This document shows positions 17,275-26,138 of a stretch of 64,000 nucleotides of DNA, in pieces; position 1 is the stretch's first letter; every line of letters starts with the position of its first letter. Made by a program: the position numbers and the translations under genes. Source of the DNA: Pseudomonas cuatrocienegasensis (GTDB lineage: Bacteria; Pseudomonadota; Gammaproteobacteria; Pseudomonadales; Pseudomonadaceae); assembly GCF_900110925.1 (NCBI RefSeq), contig NZ_FOFP01000003.1:248001-312000 (forward strand). The letters run 5' to 3'. The notes beneath the pieces are model-generated. The model had not been told where the DNA came from. It ran no database searches and saw only the letters and a program-made list of their open reading frames with translations.

Positions 17275-20169
17275 ATGGCCACCACTGCACCGACCGCGAC
17301 CCTGCTCAAGCGTTACCCCTGGCTGAGCAAAGCCAGCCTCGCGGCCTTGCTGCTTACCCAGCACTTGCCCGCACAGGCCGACGCCCTGCAAGAGCAGCTG
17401 ACCCAACGCCAGGCCTTCGAGGTGCCCGCCCAGCCGCTGGCAGGCGCACTGCTGGAGTTCGCCCAGCAAGCCGGCCTGCAGGTCAGCGTCGACAGTGGCC
17501 TCGTCGGCGAGCGCAATTCACCTGGCATCAGCGGCGAATGGTCCACCCAAGAAGCCTTGCAACGTCTGCTCAGCGGCAGCGGCCTGCGCTGGCGCGTCAA
17601 TACAGCCAATAGCCTGACCCTGGAAGTCGACCCGGACTACCGCGCCCAGGATCCTGCGGCATTGCAGACACCGGACATCGTGGTGCTGGGCAAGGCCGAT
17701 CACAACTTTCAGGGCGAGGCCGTGATCAATAGGCGCGCCATCGAGAACTTCGCCGGCGGCAACGGCGACCTCACCACCATGCTGAAAATGCACCCCAGCG
17801 TGCGCTTCGACACCACCCAGCAAAGCTCCAATACCCCCGGCGAGATCAACCCGGCCGACATCAGCATCAACGGTGCCAAGTTCTACCAGAACAACTTTAT
17901 GGTGGATGGCATCAGCATCAACAACGACCTTGATCCGGGGGCCAGTTCGGGGTCACGCAGCGACGTCAATGGGCAATACCTACTGCCCAGCAATGCATTT
18001 GGTATCGCCTTGGACGCTGACCTGCTGGAGGAGGTCAGGGTCTATGACTCCAACGTCTCGGCCAAATATGGACGGTTTAATGGTGGAGTTATCGATGCCA
18101 TCACACGCCGGCCGACCAAAGAGTTTCATGGCAAGGTTTCTGCGCAGATGACCAAGTCTGACTGGACCCGTTACCACATCAACAATGACCAAATGAGCGA
18201 CGAGGAATTCGCCAAATCGAGTACCTACTCCAACCAACCGGAGTTTGAAAAACTGTCTACCCGCGTCGTCCTTGAAGGCCACCTGACCGATAACTTCGGA
18301 CTGATCGGCAACTTCGTGCGCAAGACCTCGGAAATTCCGCTGTATTCGTACGATGGCGGCTTTGAAAGTGCCGGCGACAAGACCAAGCACAACCAAGAAC
18401 GCCTTATCGAAAACAAGATGGTCAAAGCGTTCTGGACGCCCAGCGATCGCCTGGACATGATCCTGACCCTGGTCGACGCCCCCGCCGAGAACACTTATTT
18501 CAAGAGCAATCAGCGAGACTCGGGCTTTCGCATTGACCAGGGCGGGCAAACCGCTGCCCTCAAGACAATCTGGACCGGCGACACGCTCACTTATACCCAG
18601 CAGTTTGCCTACAAGATGGTGCAAAGCTCGCGGGATGCCGATAGCAGTACGTTCAAACAATGGCGCTGGTCGCAAGAAAAGAACTGGGGCAACCCATACC
18701 GTGACGGTGTGCTGTACGCCGGCTCCACCAGCATAGAGGGGGGCATGGGCGATATCGAACAAGAGCAGAGCGGGCTTGAATACAACCTGGATATCCAGGC
18801 GATTCCTTTCGACCTGGCAGGCTCGGCTCATACGCTGTCCTTTGGCATGGAAGTACGCCGACAAAAAGCCTCTTATGAGGTATCAGAAGACACCCTTAGC
18901 GCGTCGGTTCTGCGCCGCAGTAATGCCACTGGCAGCAGCACTTGCGTGACCGCCAGCGGACAACTGGACAGTGATTACTGCTCGATCAGTGTGGATGCTA
19001 TTGGTACCCCTGAACGCCAGTACTTCGGCTTATTGAATAGCGTGCGCGCTGGCAAGGTCGAGGCTGAGCAAATCGACTATGCGCTTTACCTGCAGGATGA
19101 CATCCAGATCGGCAACCTGAAGCTGCGCCCCGGCGTGCGTTTTGATGCCGATGACTACATGGACAAAAAGACCATCGCCCCACGCTTTGCCGCCAGCTAC
19201 GACTTCTTCGGTGACGAGACCAGCGTGCTCACCGCAGGCCTCAACCGCTACTACGGCCGCAACCTGTTCAAATACCGCCTCGCGGACGGGCGCGAGTCAT
19301 TGCGCTGGCGCGCCACGCGTCTCAACTCAAGCACCGATACCATTCGCGACTTTGGTCCATGGACCAACTTTGGTGTAGACGAGAACAGCTTCCGCCAGCT
19401 CGACATCCCCTACGATGACGAATGGATGGTGGGCTTCTCACAGCGGCTGGTCAGCCTGCAATTTGAGCTCAAATATGTGCACCGCGACGGCAAGGATCAG
19501 GTTGTACGCAGCCGCGCCAATTACTTGGGACTGGAGCAAGGTAATGGCGTCGACGCCATCGACAACTACTACACCTACACCAACGCAGGGCAAAGCCGCA
19601 GCGAGACCGTAACCCTGACCGTCACCCCGCTCGAAAACCTCAAGTTCGCAGGCACCATGACAAGCTTTATGCTCGGCCTGGACTGGAACCGTACGCAAAG
19701 TCCACAGAGCAATTACGATGACCTGCTCAACGAAGACCGCCTGGCTGACGAAGATGTTTACTTTGATGGCCGGCTGATTCCTTACAGCGAATTGCCTGCG
19801 GACAACTTCAACCGCCCCTGGACAGCCCGCCTGAATACGGTCACCAGCATCCCGGCGCTGAACCTGACGTGGACAAACTTCCTGCGTTATCGGGGTGCTT
19901 ATGAACAGATATTCCGGGCTACCCCTGAAAACATCACGATCAATGGCGGCACTTACGAAAACTATGAAGTTGGCGAAGTAAGTGCGGCACCAACCTGGGA
20001 CACCCGGGTCAAGTGGACATTGCCGCTGGGCGGTTCACAGTCGACTTACGTGGCAGTAGATGTCACCAACGTCACCGACAAAGTCAACAATATCGTCAGT
20101 AACACCGCCGGTGTAATCAGCTACGAAACCGGCCGCCAATACTGGCTCGAAGTCGGCTACCAATTCTAA
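17275..20169 (+). CDS. TonB-dependent receptor with STN signalling domain (FusA/PqqU-like context)
   Basis: A 964-residue outer-membrane receptor. Residues 1 to about 36 are a signal peptide. Residues about 45-120 are the STN domain (FEVPAQPLAGALLEFAQQAGLQVSVDSGLV) that contacts FecR in the periplasm. The TonB box is DIVVLG, followed by the plug (about 140-290) and a barrel ending EVGYQF with the terminal Phe recognised by the Bam complex. One Cys pair about 11 residues apart (CVTASGQ...DYC) probably forms a disulfide in an external loop. The start at 17275 has GGGGAG upstream. At 964 residues it is large, and parts of the barrel (18.0-19.7 kb) have lower GC than neighbours. It is followed by a M16 protease and an ABC transporter, so its cargo may be a protein or peptide, possibly iron-carrying. 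Confidence 0.9.
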   Translation: MATTAPTATLLKRYPWLSKASLAALLLTQHLPAQADALQEQLTQRQAFEVPAQPLAGALLEFAQQAGLQVSVDSGLVGERNSPGISGEWSTQEALQRLLSGSGLRWRVNTANSLTLEVDPDYRAQDPAALQTPDIVVLGKADHNFQGEAVINRRAIENFAGGNGDLTTMLKMHPSVRFDTTQQSSNTPGEINPADISINGAKFYQNNFMVDGISINNDLDPGASSGSRSDVNGQYLLPSNAFGIALDADLLEEVRVYDSNVSAKYGRFNGGVIDAITRRPTKEFHGKVSAQMTKSDWTRYHINNDQMSDEEFAKSSTYSNQPEFEKLSTRVVLEGHLTDNFGLIGNFVRKTSEIPLYSYDGGFESAGDKTKHNQERLIENKMVKAFWTPSDRLDMILTLVDAPAENTYFKSNQRDSGFRIDQGGQTAALKTIWTGDTLTYTQQFAYKMVQSSRDADSSTFKQWRWSQEKNWGNPYRDGVLYAGSTSIEGGMGDIEQEQSGLEYNLDIQAIPFDLAGSAHTLSFGMEVRRQKASYEVSEDTLSASVLRRSNATGSSTCVTASGQLDSDYCSISVDAIGTPERQYFGLLNSVRAGKVEAEQIDYALYLQDDIQIGNLKLRPGVRFDADDYMDKKTIAPRFAASYDFFGDETSVLTAGLNRYYGRNLFKYRLADGRESLRWRATRLNSSTDTIRDFGPWTNFGVDENSFRQLDIPYDDEWMVGFSQRLVSLQFELKYVHRDGKDQVVRSRANYLGLEQGNGVDAIDNYYTYTNAGQSRSETVTLTVTPLENLKFAGTMTSFMLGLDWNRTQSPQSNYDDLLNEDRLADEDVYFDGRLIPYSELPADNFNRPWTARLNTVTSIPALNLTWTNFLRYRGAYEQIFRATPENITINGGTYENYEVGEVSAAPTWDTRVKWTLPLGGSQSTYVAVDVTNVTDKVNNIVSNTAGVISYETGRQYWLEVGYQF

Positions 20170-20181
20170 AAGGCGCGCGCC

Positions 20182-22968
20182 ATGTACTCCGTGAAAATCC
20201 TTTTCGCGGCACTGGCAGCGTTGCTGCTTGGTGCCTGTAGCCACCTGCCCGCCGGCGATACACCACTGCCCTGGCACCCCATCGTCAGCCGTGGCGAGCT
20301 GCCCAACGGCCTGCGCTACAACCTGATCCCTATCGATGCGCAAAAAGGCCGCCTGGATATACGCCTGACAGTGCACGCCGGCTCGGTGGACGAAGCCGAT
20401 GACCAAGTCGGCATCGCTCATATGCTTGAGCACCTGACCTTCTACAGCCACGGCGGCGATGCGCTCGACGTACGCCAGCGTCTGCAGAAAGCCGGCTGGC
20501 TACAGGGCCGCCACTTCAATGCGGTCACCAACTACGAACGCACCCAGTACCTGCTCAGCCCGCCCGATGGCACAGCGAGCACTGCGTTGGCCCTGCAAGC
20601 GCTGTCGACGATGGCCTTCGCGGGCGACTACAGCACAGCCGACCTGCAGCGCGAGCGGCCCATCGTGATCGAAGAGTGGCGCGGCGGCCTCGGCGTGGCA
20701 CAGCGCATGAACGCCAAACGCGCCGCCGCCCAGCGCACCGGTTCGCGTTACCCGGCACACCGCACCATCGGCAATCGCCAGGCCATCGAGCAGGCCAAGC
20801 TGGCGGCGCTGCACGCGTTCCAGCAGCGCTGGTACCTGCCGAACAATATGGTGCTGAACATCGTCGGCGACTTCGATCCGCAGCAGATGATCCAACAGAT
20901 CGAGCAGCACTTCGGCGCGCCCGCGCGTGGCGAACGCCCATCGCGCGAGCACCTGGAATTGCCATTGGATGACCAGTTGAAAGTCTTCCGTGTGCAGGAC
21001 AGCCAGAGCGGCAGCAACCAGGTCGCCCTGCTGTTTCGCTTCCGTCAGTTGGACATTCGTGAGCAAACCCAGGCCGGCGGGCGTGAGCGCTTGCTTGATC
21101 GCCTGGCGCTCAGCCTGCTGTCACGGCAACTGCGCCGCCAACCGCTGGATGAAGGCGTGGCCAGCCTGACCGCGGTCAAGACTCAGATCGGCCGGCGCAC
21201 CGGCGTACTGGCAGTGGCTGCCAGCGTCAAAGGTCAGCGACATGAGCAGGCCTTGCAGAGCGTACTGCGCGAGCTTGAGCGGGTGCGCCAGCACGCCTCA
21301 TACGACGCTGATGTGCACGCGGTAAAGGATGAGGTGCGGCAGATCGCCGAGCGCATGCTGACGAAGCCGGTGACCCGGGATTTCGACGCTTGGGTGCGGC
21401 AACTCAATGACGCCACCCTGGGCGAACGGATACTGCAGGACCCAGAAGCCATCGCGCGCAACACCCTCGTCAACCTTGACAGCATCAGCAGCCGCGAGCT
21501 GCACCAGCGCATAAACAGTTGGCTCGCCAGCCCGGATCGGGTGCTGCAACTCAGCGCGCCAGGCGGTACGCCGCTGACCCTGCCTGACGCCGACAGGGTC
21601 GAGCAGCAGGCCCGTGACTGGACAGCCAGCCAACTCGCCGCACCGCAGGCGCCAACCGCCCCGGTGGCAGTGGTTATCCCTACGCTGCACAGCAGCGTAG
21701 CGGTTGGTCGTATCGATACGCGTCGCCGCTTTGCCGCTGAAAACGTCGAACACTGGCAGTTGAGCAATGGTGACCGCCTGGTATGGCTGCGCGCACAAGG
21801 GGCCGACGGCAAAGCACAGCTGCGCGTCGATTCCGGTGCCGGCTTTATGCACCAGGGCGCGCCAGCCTGGCGCGCGCAGATCGCCAACCAGCTAGCCCTG
21901 CAGATGCCGCCCCTGGGCTGGAGTGCCGAGCAGTTCAGCGCCTGGAAACAGCGCGAAGCTGTGCAACTGTCCTTTACCCAAGGCCCGCAGCGCTTGGAAG
22001 CCCAGGGCAACGCCGAGCCCGCACAGCTGGCCAGCCTGCTGGCGCTCTACCAGGCGCAGCAAGTCCGTAGCCACCTGGACGACACCGCCTATCGCGAGAG
22101 CCTGGATGACCTGCGTGAGCGCGTGCTGCGCCAACGCGATCACGTGCGCAGCACGCAAGACGCCACCTGGCGTGAGCTCAAACAGGGCCAGAATGACTGG
22201 CAAGAGCCGACCACCCAGGCAATCGACCGGCTCAGCCGGCAGGTGCTGGAAGCCGAATGGCGCCGCCAAGCCGCCGCGCCAGTGACCTACTACCTGATGG
22301 CCGACCTGCCGGCGGCCGAGCTGCAAACGCTGGTCAGCCGTTACCTGGCCGGTATTCCACGGGGCGAGCCGCTGGCCAGTAAGCCCAGCCCTCGCCAGCC
22401 GGGCCAACGCCAGACCACTCTGGCCATCGCTCGTGAGCCGCGCGCCAGCCTCTATGCGGGGAGTTTCCAGCCTTACCCGTGGACCCCGGCGGATGCCGCG
22501 CGGGTGGCAGCCCTGCGCGAGATCGCCAACGCGTTGCTCAAGCAGCGCCTGCGCGGCGAAGCCGGCGGCATTTACAGCCTGAAGTTCGACAGCGAGCTCA
22601 GCCCCGAGCACCAGCGCATCGACAGCGAGCTGCGCTTCAGCAGTGATCCACAGCGCGCCGATGAGCTCTGGCAACTGGCCCGCCAGACGCTGGCCAGCCT
22701 GCCCGAAGCCATCGACGACACGCGTGTGGCTGCCATGCGCCGCGAGCTGACGCGCCAGGAAGCGCGGCGCCGCGCAGACCCCGACACTCAACTGCATCGT
22801 CTGATGCTCAGCGAGCGCGTCTGGAACGACCCGCGTTACCTCAGCGAACAGCAGCTGCTGCCCGCGGCGCTTGAGCCTGCGGCCCTCAAGCGTCTGGCCC
22901 GCCAGCTTTTCCCCGAGGCCAATCAAGTGCGCCTGCAAGTGCTGCCGGTACAGGACGCAGAGTCATGA
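20182..22968 (+). CDS. M16 family zinc metalloprotease lipoprotein (PqqL/FusC-like)
   Basis: A 928-residue protease, close to the length of E. coli PqqL. The first 19 residues are a lipoprotein signal (LALLLGAC type, Cys19), so it should be anchored and act in the periplasm. The inverted zinc motif HMLEH occupies residues 80-84, and the third ligand is expected at E163/E164 (VIEEWRGG). Two M16 halves are visible; the second lacks the zinc motif, as in pitrilysin-type enzymes. It lies 12 bp after the receptor gene with AAGG before the ATG, and overlaps the ABC gene by ATGA. Likely role: cleave the protein or peptide brought in by the receptor. The substrate is not known. Confidence 0.9.
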   Translation: MYSVKILFAALAALLLGACSHLPAGDTPLPWHPIVSRGELPNGLRYNLIPIDAQKGRLDIRLTVHAGSVDEADDQVGIAHMLEHLTFYSHGGDALDVRQRLQKAGWLQGRHFNAVTNYERTQYLLSPPDGTASTALALQALSTMAFAGDYSTADLQRERPIVIEEWRGGLGVAQRMNAKRAAAQRTGSRYPAHRTIGNRQAIEQAKLAALHAFQQRWYLPNNMVLNIVGDFDPQQMIQQIEQHFGAPARGERPSREHLELPLDDQLKVFRVQDSQSGSNQVALLFRFRQLDIREQTQAGGRERLLDRLALSLLSRQLRRQPLDEGVASLTAVKTQIGRRTGVLAVAASVKGQRHEQALQSVLRELERVRQHASYDADVHAVKDEVRQIAERMLTKPVTRDFDAWVRQLNDATLGERILQDPEAIARNTLVNLDSISSRELHQRINSWLASPDRVLQLSAPGGTPLTLPDADRVEQQARDWTASQLAAPQAPTAPVAVVIPTLHSSVAVGRIDTRRRFAAENVEHWQLSNGDRLVWLRAQGADGKAQLRVDSGAGFMHQGAPAWRAQIANQLALQMPPLGWSAEQFSAWKQREAVQLSFTQGPQRLEAQGNAEPAQLASLLALYQAQQVRSHLDDTAYRESLDDLRERVLRQRDHVRSTQDATWRELKQGQNDWQEPTTQAIDRLSRQVLEAEWRRQAAAPVTYYLMADLPAAELQTLVSRYLAGIPRGEPLASKPSPRQPGQRQTTLAIAREPRASLYAGSFQPYPWTPADAARVAALREIANALLKQRLRGEAGGIYSLKFDSELSPEHQRIDSELRFSSDPQRADELWQLARQTLASLPEAIDDTRVAAMRRELTRQEARRRADPDTQLHRLMLSERVWNDPRYLSEQQLLPAALEPAALKRLARQLFPEANQVRLQVLPVQDAES

Positions 22969-24656
22969 AAACCCTGCGCCTGTTCTTCGCCCTGGCCCGC
23001 CCCTTCTGGGCCAGCCGCGCCGGCTGGCCGGGCTGGTTGCTGCTGGCTTCGGTGTTCGCCATGGGCGCCGGCATCGTGCAGGTCAACGTCTATATCAACG
23101 CCTGGAGCAAGACCTTCTACGACACCCTGGCGACCTTCAATGGCAGCGCCCTGCTCGATCTGATGGGTACTTACTCACTGGCCATCGGTGCGCTGATCCT
23201 GGTGATCGTGTCGAAGAACTGGCTGACCAAGGCGCTGATCCTGCGCTGGCGCCAGCACCTCAACGATCACCTGCTCGAGCGCTGGCTGGGTGAACGTCGC
23301 TATTACCGGCTAGGTCTCGGCAGCGAACCGGATCACCCGGACCAGCGCATCGCCGAAGACGCGCACCTGCTGACGGACAAGACTGTCGGCCTGGTGGTGT
23401 CGCTGTTTATCAATACGCTGCAGATCGGTGCCTTCGTCAGCGTTCTCTGGCAACTCTCCGGCACCCAGACCTTCAGCCTCGGTGACTACAGCCTGACCCT
23501 CGACGGTTACCTGGTCTGGGCCGTGCTGATCTATACCCTGATCGGCACCCTGGTCACTCACTGGCTGGGCCATCCGCTGCACGGCCTCAACTACGAACGT
23601 CAGCGCAGCGAGGCAGCCTTTCGCGCCGACCTGCTGCGCAAACGCGACCATGCCGAACAGATCGCCCTGTACGGCGGTGAACAGGCCGAGCGGCAGAGCC
23701 TGGGGCTACGCTTCGCCGCCATTGCCGACAACTGGCGCGGCCTGATGCGCCGGGAGCTGAAACTTGGGACATTCACCGTTGGTTATGACCGCGTCAGCAA
23801 TATCGTGCCGGTGTTCATCGCGTTGCCTGCGTTCCTGGCCAAAACCATCACCCTGGGCGGGTTGATGCAAATCCGCACAGCCTTCGGCGCGGTACATGAA
23901 TCGCTGAGCTGGTTTATCTACTCCTACCGCACCCTGATGGAGTGGAGCGCCACGGTGCAGCGCCTGGGTCAGTTTCAGCAGGCCATGGAGCGGCTGGAGC
24001 CCATCGAACTCGGTCGTGGCGAGGCGCTCAACACCTGTGGGCTGGATGTCCTGCGCCCCAATGGTGAGCCGCTACTCTGTGGCCTGACGCTGCAGGCCCG
24101 TCCGGGCGAATGGCTGCGCCTGGCGGGCGACAGCGGCCTGGGTAAATCCACGCTGCTGCGTACCCTGATGGGCCTCTGGCCGCATCACCGCGGTACCTGG
24201 CAGCTACCGGGCGGGCGCAACCTGTTACTGCCCCAGAAACCCTACGTGGCCAGCGGCCGCCTGGACCAGTTGCTCGCCTACCCGGCGACGCAGATTCCAG
24301 ACCCGCTCGAACTGATTGGCGCACTGAAGGATGTTGGCCTCGGCCATCTGGCGACGGCGCTGCAGCGCGACGCCGAATGGGGCCGGGAGCTTTCCGGCGG
24401 CGAGCAACAGCGCCTGGCCCTGGCCCGCGCCCTGCTCTATCGCCCGGATACCCTGTACCTCGACGAAGCCACCAACCAGCTCGATGAACAGGCTGCTTGC
24501 GCGGTACTCGAGCGTCTGCGCGAGCGCTTGCCCGATTGCACGCTGATCGGCGTCAGCCACCAGCCTGCGGTACAGCGGTTGTTCGAGCGCAGTATTGATC
24601 TGCAGACGTGTGGAGTGACCTGTAAGCCGGTGAAGCTGGAGCTGCTACCGGCTTGA
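22965..24656 (+). CDS. ABC transporter permease-ATPase fusion (YddA/FusD-like)
   Basis: A 563-residue half-transporter close in length to E. coli YddA. The N-terminal part (about 1-330) is an ABC_membrane_2/SbmA-like transmembrane domain with about six helices and the EQIALYGGEQAE segment typical of the family. The ATPase has Walker A AGDSGLGKSTLLRT, signature LSGGEQQRLALARALL and Walker B TLYLDEATNQLDE. It probably works as a homodimer in the inner membrane. Its ATG overlaps the protease stop (ATGA), so translation is coupled. Placed after receptor and protease, it could import the cleavage product; direction of transport is inferred. Confidence 0.9.
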   Translation: MKTLRLFFALARPFWASRAGWPGWLLLASVFAMGAGIVQVNVYINAWSKTFYDTLATFNGSALLDLMGTYSLAIGALILVIVSKNWLTKALILRWRQHLNDHLLERWLGERRYYRLGLGSEPDHPDQRIAEDAHLLTDKTVGLVVSLFINTLQIGAFVSVLWQLSGTQTFSLGDYSLTLDGYLVWAVLIYTLIGTLVTHWLGHPLHGLNYERQRSEAAFRADLLRKRDHAEQIALYGGEQAERQSLGLRFAAIADNWRGLMRRELKLGTFTVGYDRVSNIVPVFIALPAFLAKTITLGGLMQIRTAFGAVHESLSWFIYSYRTLMEWSATVQRLGQFQQAMERLEPIELGRGEALNTCGLDVLRPNGEPLLCGLTLQARPGEWLRLAGDSGLGKSTLLRTLMGLWPHHRGTWQLPGGRNLLLPQKPYVASGRLDQLLAYPATQIPDPLELIGALKDVGLGHLATALQRDAEWGRELSGGEQQRLALARALLYRPDTLYLDEATNQLDEQAACAVLERLRERLPDCTLIGVSHQPAVQRLFERSIDLQTCGVTCKPVKLELLPA

Positions 24657-24665
24657 ACAGCCTCC

Positions 24666-24691
24666 GTAGTCGCCCAGGACCGGGCGACTAC
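24666..24691. terminator. Perfect 10-bp hairpin after the ABC transporter gene
   Basis: GTAGTCGCCC-AGGACC-GGGCGACTAC lies 9 bp after the ABC stop and 18 bp before the convergent rnk stop. It has no T-run, so intrinsic termination is uncertain. It may mark or protect the 3' end of the accessory operon transcript. Confidence 0.5.
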
Positions 24692-24708
24692 GGGCAAGGT
24701 CGGTCGCC

Positions 24709-25116
24709 TTAGCGGGCGTATTCACCCGCCGCTTCGGGCTGGTACTCGACCGCCAGCAAGGTGAGTTTGAGCACCTTGCCGTTGGGTCCGGTCCAGTCGA
24801 TGTGCTGACCGACGGTCAGCCCCAGCAGGGCACTGCCGACCGGCGCGAGAATACTCACGGTGCCTTCGCCGCCGGCATCCTGGGGGTAGACCAGGGTCAG
24901 GTGATAGTCCTTGCCGCTGCTCTCCTCGCGGCAATGCACGCGCGAATTCATGGTCACCACACCGGCGGGCACCTCGTCATGCCCAACCACGTCGGCACGG
25001 TCCAGTTCGGCCTGCAAGGCTTCGGCACCGGGGCCGAAGTCATCCAGGCTGTCGAGCAGGTGCTCCAGACGTTGCAGGTCGAGACGGGTAATGGTGATGG
25101 TCGGGGTGTCGGTCAT
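24709..25116 (-). CDS. rnk: Nucleoside diphosphate kinase regulator Rnk
   Basis: A 135-residue GreA-like protein. The N-terminal coiled coil (TITRLDLQRLEHLLDSLDDF) is followed by the FKBP-like C-terminal domain (YHLTLVYPQDAGGEGTVSILAPVGSALLGL). Rnk interacts with RNA polymerase and affects NTP pools. ATG 25116 (MTDTPTITITRLD) was chosen because it begins the conserved region, although the frame is open further upstream. It is convergent with the accessory operon. Confidence 0.93.
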   Translation of the reverse strand: MTDTPTITITRLDLQRLEHLLDSLDDFGPGAEALQAELDRADVVGHDEVPAGVVTMNSRVHCREESSGKDYHLTLVYPQDAGGEGTVSILAPVGSALLGLTVGQHIDWTGPNGKVLKLTLLAVEYQPEAAGEYAR

Positions 25117-25152
25117 GGTGAGTGCGTCGCTCCTTGTGCGGACATCAAAAAA

Positions 25153-25182
25153 CAAAACCCCGCTGCAGGCAGCGGGGTTTTG
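25153..25182. terminator. Rho-independent terminator between DUF1289 and rnk
   Basis: A 14-bp perfect stem, CAAAACCCCGCTGC with GCAGCGGGGTTTTG, and a 2-nt loop, with A-runs on one side and T-runs on the other. On the minus strand it would end cyaY-DUF1289 transcription just before rnk. Confidence 0.85.
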
Positions 25183-25234
25183 AACACGTAGGACCGACCG
25201 TAACACAGCCACCCGAATAAACAAGACTGGCCGA

Positions 25235-25447
25235 TCAGCGCGGCCGATCACGCAAACGCGCCTCGGCCTCGGCGCAGATCAAGCGCCGCCGTGTCTCAGT
25301 GGCCTGCCCCCATTCGAGGATCTGCGCCAGGGAGCGGCCGCAGCCCAGGCACACATCCTGGGCATCCAGGCAGCACTGGCGGCGGCAGGGCGAGGCGATG
25401 GGTGCGCCGTCGCCAGGCTCAGAGCTCTTCGAACTCAAGCTCGACAC
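25235..25447 (-). CDS. DUF1289 family Cys-rich protein
   Basis: A protein of about 70 residues with the DUF1289 signature SPCRRQCCLDAQDVCLGCGR and LAQILEWGQATETRRR. The four or five cysteines suggest a metal or Fe-S site; function is unknown. No ATG fits. GTG at 25447 or TTG at 25438, both inside the end of cyaY, are the candidate starts, so the gene overlaps cyaY and is probably translationally coupled to it. Confidence 0.75.
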   Translation of the reverse strand: MSSLSSKSSEPGDGAPIASPCRRQCCLDAQDVCLGCGRSLAQILEWGQATETRRRLICAEAEARLRDRPR

Positions 25448-25751
25448 CGGCCTGCTCACGGGTGATGCGCACCAGCATTTCGCCCAGTTGCTCGTCGCTG
25501 CTATCGCAGATCCAGCGGTCACTGGCGGCGTCGTAATCGAAGTGGAAACCGCCCGAGCGCGCGGCGACCCACAGCTGGCGGATCGGCTCCTGGCGGCTGA
25601 GGATCAGCTGGGTGCCGTTCTCGAAACGCACGGTCAGTACCCCGGCGGAGTTTTCCAGGTCGAGGTCCAGGTCGCTGTCATCGAAAATGTCTTCGACCGC
25701 TTGCTGTACGGCGTCGACCAGATCGTGAAAGCGGGCTTCGGTCAAACTCAT
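25419..25751 (-). CDS. cyaY: Frataxin-like iron donor CyaY
   Basis: A 110-residue frataxin homologue that binds iron and modulates Fe-S cluster assembly by IscS. It starts MSLTEARFHDLVDAVQQAVE, has the acidic ridge DIFDDSDLDLDLEN, and contains NGTQLILSRQEPIRQLWVAARSGGFHF. ATG 25751 is the family start. It is divergent from lptM. Confidence 0.94.
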   Translation of the reverse strand: MSLTEARFHDLVDAVQQAVEDIFDDSDLDLDLENSAGVLTVRFENGTQLILSRQEPIRQLWVAARSGGFHFDYDAASDRWICDSSDEQLGEMLVRITREQAGVELEFEEL

Positions 25752-25996
25752 TGCAGGTGTCCTCGAAAGAAATCGGCAGCAGAAAGTCCCGACCGGCGGC
25801 AACAGCGCCACCCGGCCAAGGCCGAACAAAATAGCAGTTTTGCCGGTGCAACTCGCCCTCAGCGTAGCCGACAACCCCGCCAGCCTGCACCCCGCCACCC
25901 GCCGAAGCCCCGCCCGGCGGGCACCCTGGCGCATAGGCAAGGCGCCAGGGGCTCGGTATACTCCGAGCCATTCCCGCTTTATTGAAGGACTTCACC

Positions 25997-26122
25997 ATGA
26001 AGCCGCTGCTCACCGCCCTGATCGCGCTGATCGCCGCCACCTCGCTGCTCGCCGGCTGCGGCCAGAAAGGCCCGCTGTACCTGCCCGAGGAAACCCCTTC
26101 TGCGCCGGCGCAGAGCCAATAA
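25997..26122 (+). CDS. lptM: LptM/LppL small lipoprotein
   Basis: A 41-residue lipoprotein too short for most gene finders. It has a hydrophobic signal, lipobox LLAGC (Cys21), then GQKGPLYLPEE, the conserved core of the YifL/LptM family. LptM helps oxidative maturation of the LPS translocon LptD in E. coli. It precedes lysA by 16 bp with AAGGAC before its ATG, the usual Pseudomonas lppL-lysA order. Confidence 0.92.
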   Translation: MKPLLTALIALIAATSLLAGCGQKGPLYLPEETPSAPAQSQ

Positions 26123-26138
26123 CAACAAGGACGGTTCC

